Shown piece after piece: positions 60,767-64,000 of a stretch of DNA of 64,000 nt (position 1 is its first letter; every line of letters begins with the position of its first letter). This DNA comes from Colletotrichum lupini (Eukaryota; Ascomycota; Sordariomycetes; Glomerellales; Glomerellaceae). Position numbers and translations under genes: made by a program. A model generated the notes under the pieces. It saw only the letters and a program-made list of their open reading frames with translations, was not told where the DNA came from and did no database searches. The stretch spans positions 310,001-374,000 of the forward strand of contig NC_064672.1 in NCBI RefSeq assembly GCF_023278565.1, written 5' to 3'.

Positions 60767-63700
60767 AAAAGAAGGCAGGTACTTCCTTCCTCGAGTCCAG
60801 TCGAGGATGGAACGGGAAACAGAGCAACAGACCACATTGGGAAAGATGGTCCTGCAACCTGCCCTCCTTCTTCTGCCTCTCTCCACACCTCAAGGCCTAC
60901 CTACTGCGTGGAGTCTGGACAGAGGCGCAGACGTTGGCCTTGCCTTAAGGTGTCTCTGCTTCATGTGCTCCATGTGCCCGAGAAAGTACCGACACACGTG
61001 TTGGACCGTGTTGAGGTACACCACCATGCGTCGAATGTCTTGTCTCTGCCTCAGGTAACGTAGGTAAGGTAGCCTGATCTGGAGCTAAGCTGAGCTAAGG
61101 CAGGTGAAGGTGGGTGAAGTAACGCCAGCTGCGTTGGTAAGGGTAGGAGCAAGACTGAACAGGGCAAGCTGCGAGGTGCTGCATCTGTACCTTAGGTTGG
61201 CTCACCTAGGTAAGGTAAGGTAGGCAGGTACATAGGTACCTTATCTTAGCTAATGGAAGTCAACAAGAGGTGCAGGTGAGGTGGTCTGAGTGATTAGGTC
61301 AGTGACTCGAGACTTTTCACCCTGACTTTACTGTGCACGAAGTAGGTGAATGGGAGTAAGTCAGTGAGTGAGTGGATGTCGGGAAAAAAGGCAACAAAAA
61401 AAGGCAGGGAAGGATCAATCGGGTGGTAGGGCCTGCATACGGAAATCGTCTCTGCTCTACCGTACTCCGTACAAGTAGTCTCTGCGTTGTTGCTTCGCGG
61501 CTTCGCCTTGTACTCGATGGGAGGATCCCTGCTCTGTCCGGTTATTTTCTGCCCTGTACAAAGTGCAAAGTGCAGTGAATAAGAGACGGCGGGATCCGAC
61601 CACAAAAAAAAAAAAAAACAGACTGTGCCACCATGGATTGTATCTCAGATGAATCAGCCCTGGCATAAGGTCCCCTAGGGGTTTACATCCAGCTATTACG
61701 TGAACGCCAGAGATGGGCCGATTGAGATTCAATCGGGACAATCTCTTGTCTTTTCTCTCTCTTCCTTTTCTCAACACCTTGATTTTCCCGCGGCATAAAT
61801 GAATATCGCAGCAACGCGTAGGCACATCATTGCCATTTCTTGACCATCGATGCTGCAAGTCACTGTGCTTTGGCCATTTCTGCGGAGAGAAGAACATCAT
61901 CCACGACCGGGTCCTTTTCTCCTCCCCTTGTTCGCCCCTGGTCAACCCCCACCGCCCATCATCTTCATCTCTCCCATGCCTAAACTTCTTTCCTCACAGT
62001 TCACTTTTTGTGTCTCCTCTCCGACTTCCCACTTCCACTGCCTCCGTGCTTTCCACTTTCCCCCTTGTCCCCTGACGGGCAGAGAAGACAGCTTGACAAC
62101 ATCCTTGACACGAACATCCCTGATCCCTGCTCCTCTTGATCTTGCCCCTGGGGCCTTGGGTGCCGTGCCCGGACCGGAAGTCTACGGCTCCACCCTGCCG
62201 TCTGTGCGCGGCGAAAAGAAGAAGTCGTAGCAGGCATCAAGGCATGAATGGAAGCTTCTGAGACAATGCTTGGACAAACGTTGGCTTGACGGGTAAAACG
62301 TCCTTCCAAGACAAGACAAGATTGACGGTTTTTTTTTTCTTCTCGTGTTTATTTTTCCTTCCTTTGCACTATCTAAGCTATCCGTGTTGATGAAGCACAT
62401 GCTTGATCCGAATCTTCAATTGCGCCCTGCCTCGGCCAACTCCGAGCTGCTCCACACGGGGCGGACTGGGCCACACGGGGAAAACGGGGGATTCGTCGAG
62501 GACCGTGAGTTCTTCAAAGTTCTTTGTCAGGACGAGAACCTCAGCTGACAAGAATGACAGGACAGACTGATGCTCCATAAAGGATCGGATATCTGAGATA
62601 GATAGCGCCATCTCACACCAACTTGAGTGCTCAATGGTCACATACACATTCAGGCTGTGGTACTGTCGTCCTCCACGCCCTTTATCCTTGACACTCTGAT
62701 GCCACCTCGGAGACTCGGGTAGGCATTCATACCTTAGCATACTGCGATATCCGCAATAATAGTCAGTTTCAATGCTGATGTTGGCAGGACCAGCATCCAA
62801 GCGGCACGTCGAGGGTCCTGAAGCTCCGGAGAGTGGCTCATTTGACAGCTGTCAATGATCCCAGCCTTGCCTGGGCTTGGTAGAACCTTGCCCTACCTTA
62901 CCATACCTTACAGTGACAAGGTGCCTTACGTATCCATTATCGTGCGGCCCAACTGACGAGGAACGGATCAAACAACCTTAGCTACGACCTGACAGATTTA
63001 CTTTCTTCTTGGTATTGATGCTTTTCACTACCTTGATCAAGGCAGGAGAGGTGAATTCAAGGCACAGATGGGGACGATGCCCGCTCACGACGTGACTCCA
63101 GGTTCGAAGTGTTCCTGCCTTGGCTGGCCATACTGTGCTAAAACCATCAACTTCTAACAAAACACGGTGTTCAAACACTACAAGTGGGCTGGAAATCACG
63201 GTGCGCAAAGATAGAGGAAAGATGGTACTCCCCTGCTGGCTCCTTCCTCGCACAGTGGCTCAGTGCAGAGCACCTTCCACCACAATGAGGTGTTGACATG
63301 AGGATACGTACCGAAGTACTCAGGTACCTTATTTCGGACCCATTAAATGTGACATATCTCCACTCTTTCTGGTCCTCTGTGTCCATCCCGCTGAGGAAGT
63401 GGATGACTCCGCTGTCTGTTTGCGACTTTGCAAAGTCGTTCGATCCTCCCATTCCCACTTTCATGTATTTGCAGTACGTATTCGTACGTACTATCGCCCT
63501 CTTGCTTCTTGTCACTTTGAGTTGATCGTGCGCAACGTTCAAAAGAGGCAGGTACTCATCGCTGGTATTCAAAAGATGCCTCTGCTTTCTATTGAAATAA
63601 GGCATGGAAGGTAGGTAGGTACCTTGGACACCTGCCTTGTATGGAGAACGCAGCTACCTCAGTACCTGACGTGAGAAGCTGGACGCAATACGTCCCAGTC

Positions 63701-64000
63701 CCAAGGTTCTCGTTGGCTCTTTCTCCCGCTTCCGTCTTTGGGTTGTCATTCCTTCCCTTCTGGGCGTCCCTTTCTCCCTGAGTCCCTTCCCATCCCACAT
63801 CCCCCACCATCCTCCACCACACACCGGCATGAAGAAATTCGCCGACTACAATGCCACAATCCGATTCACGGCGGGACATGTTCAACATGCACAATTGTTT
63901 CGCTTCCGAATCGACTCTATGGATACTCGACATGCTTCTCCTTTTCCAGATCATTTGTCACTGTCAGCATTCACCTCCTGTTCTTACGACCTGCCTACCC

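Larger units (their letters stand above)
57056..64000. other. About 7 kb without recognisable genes upstream of the velvet gene
   Basis: Normal GC, many short overlapping frames on both strands, none with a known domain. Low-complexity sites: (ggagtg)n at 58587-58612, (gggct)n at 60745-60766, poly-A at 61604-61618, pyrimidine-rich 61880-62060. TACCTTACC/GGTAAGGTA-like motifs recur (60148, 61060, 61206-61240, 62890, 63610-63632). Could be a long promoter and leader for the velvet gene, or non-coding transcripts. Confidence 0.5.

Noticed and set aside
1..64000. CRISPR arrays or bacterial-type operons
   Set aside because: No regularly spaced repeats; splice signals and gene families are fungal.

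Overview
The window comes from a filamentous ascomycete. Genes carry short introns (about 50-75 nt) with fungal branch sites (CTAAC/CTGAC). Gene families are fungal (Zn2Cys6 regulator, velvet protein, microsomal-type P450). The repeats show repeat-induced point mutation (RIP): they are very AT-rich and nearly empty of CpA and TpG while CpG, CpC and CpT survive. A Hypocreales-like sordariomycete is a reasonable guess from the gene set and from GGTAAGGTA/TACCTTACC and TACGGAGTA-type intergenic motifs. I cannot name the species.

Layout. (1) 1-15.8 kb is a RIP-degraded nest of transposons. An outer Ty1/copia element (+ strand, 5' end off-window) has its reverse transcriptase split by a complete Ty3/gypsy element (- strand, 2636-11203, 540-bp LTRs, 5-bp target duplication). 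The gypsy pol is itself split by a 1.17-kb element of a family I do not recognise. Three copies of that family occur here (5813-6982, 12810-13078, 13540-14655), each with a different 16-18 bp target duplication and a GC-rich 3' terminal hairpin. (2) 15.8-24.7 kb is normal-composition DNA with a 699-aa Zn2Cys6 regulator in ten exons and an SDR dehydrogenase. (3) 24695-26564 is a pogo/Fot1-type DNA transposon with intact terminal repeats and a RIP-destroyed interior. (4) 26.6-44.8 kb holds a secreted subtilase, a tubby-like/DUF6593-type protein, a cytochrome P450, a Baeyer-Villiger monooxygenase, an NTF2/SnoaL-like protein and a berberine-bridge-type FAD oxidase, then 4.4 kb with no recognisable gene. 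(5) 44822-51736 is a complete RIP-mutated Ty1/copia element with 225-bp LTRs and duplication gtttc. (6) 51.7-64 kb holds one clear gene, a velvet-domain regulator, with long gene-free flanks.

Regulator, SDR, P450, Baeyer-Villiger monooxygenase, SnoaL-like protein and FAD oxidase together look like the tailoring and regulatory part of a secondary-metabolite or catabolic cluster, bordered by RIP-mutated repeats. No backbone synthase (PKS, NRPS, terpene cyclase) is visible, so cluster status is inference. Exon models were built by hand from splice signals and frame continuity. For the multi-exon genes the summed exon lengths are whole numbers of codons, which supports the models but does not replace transcript data.
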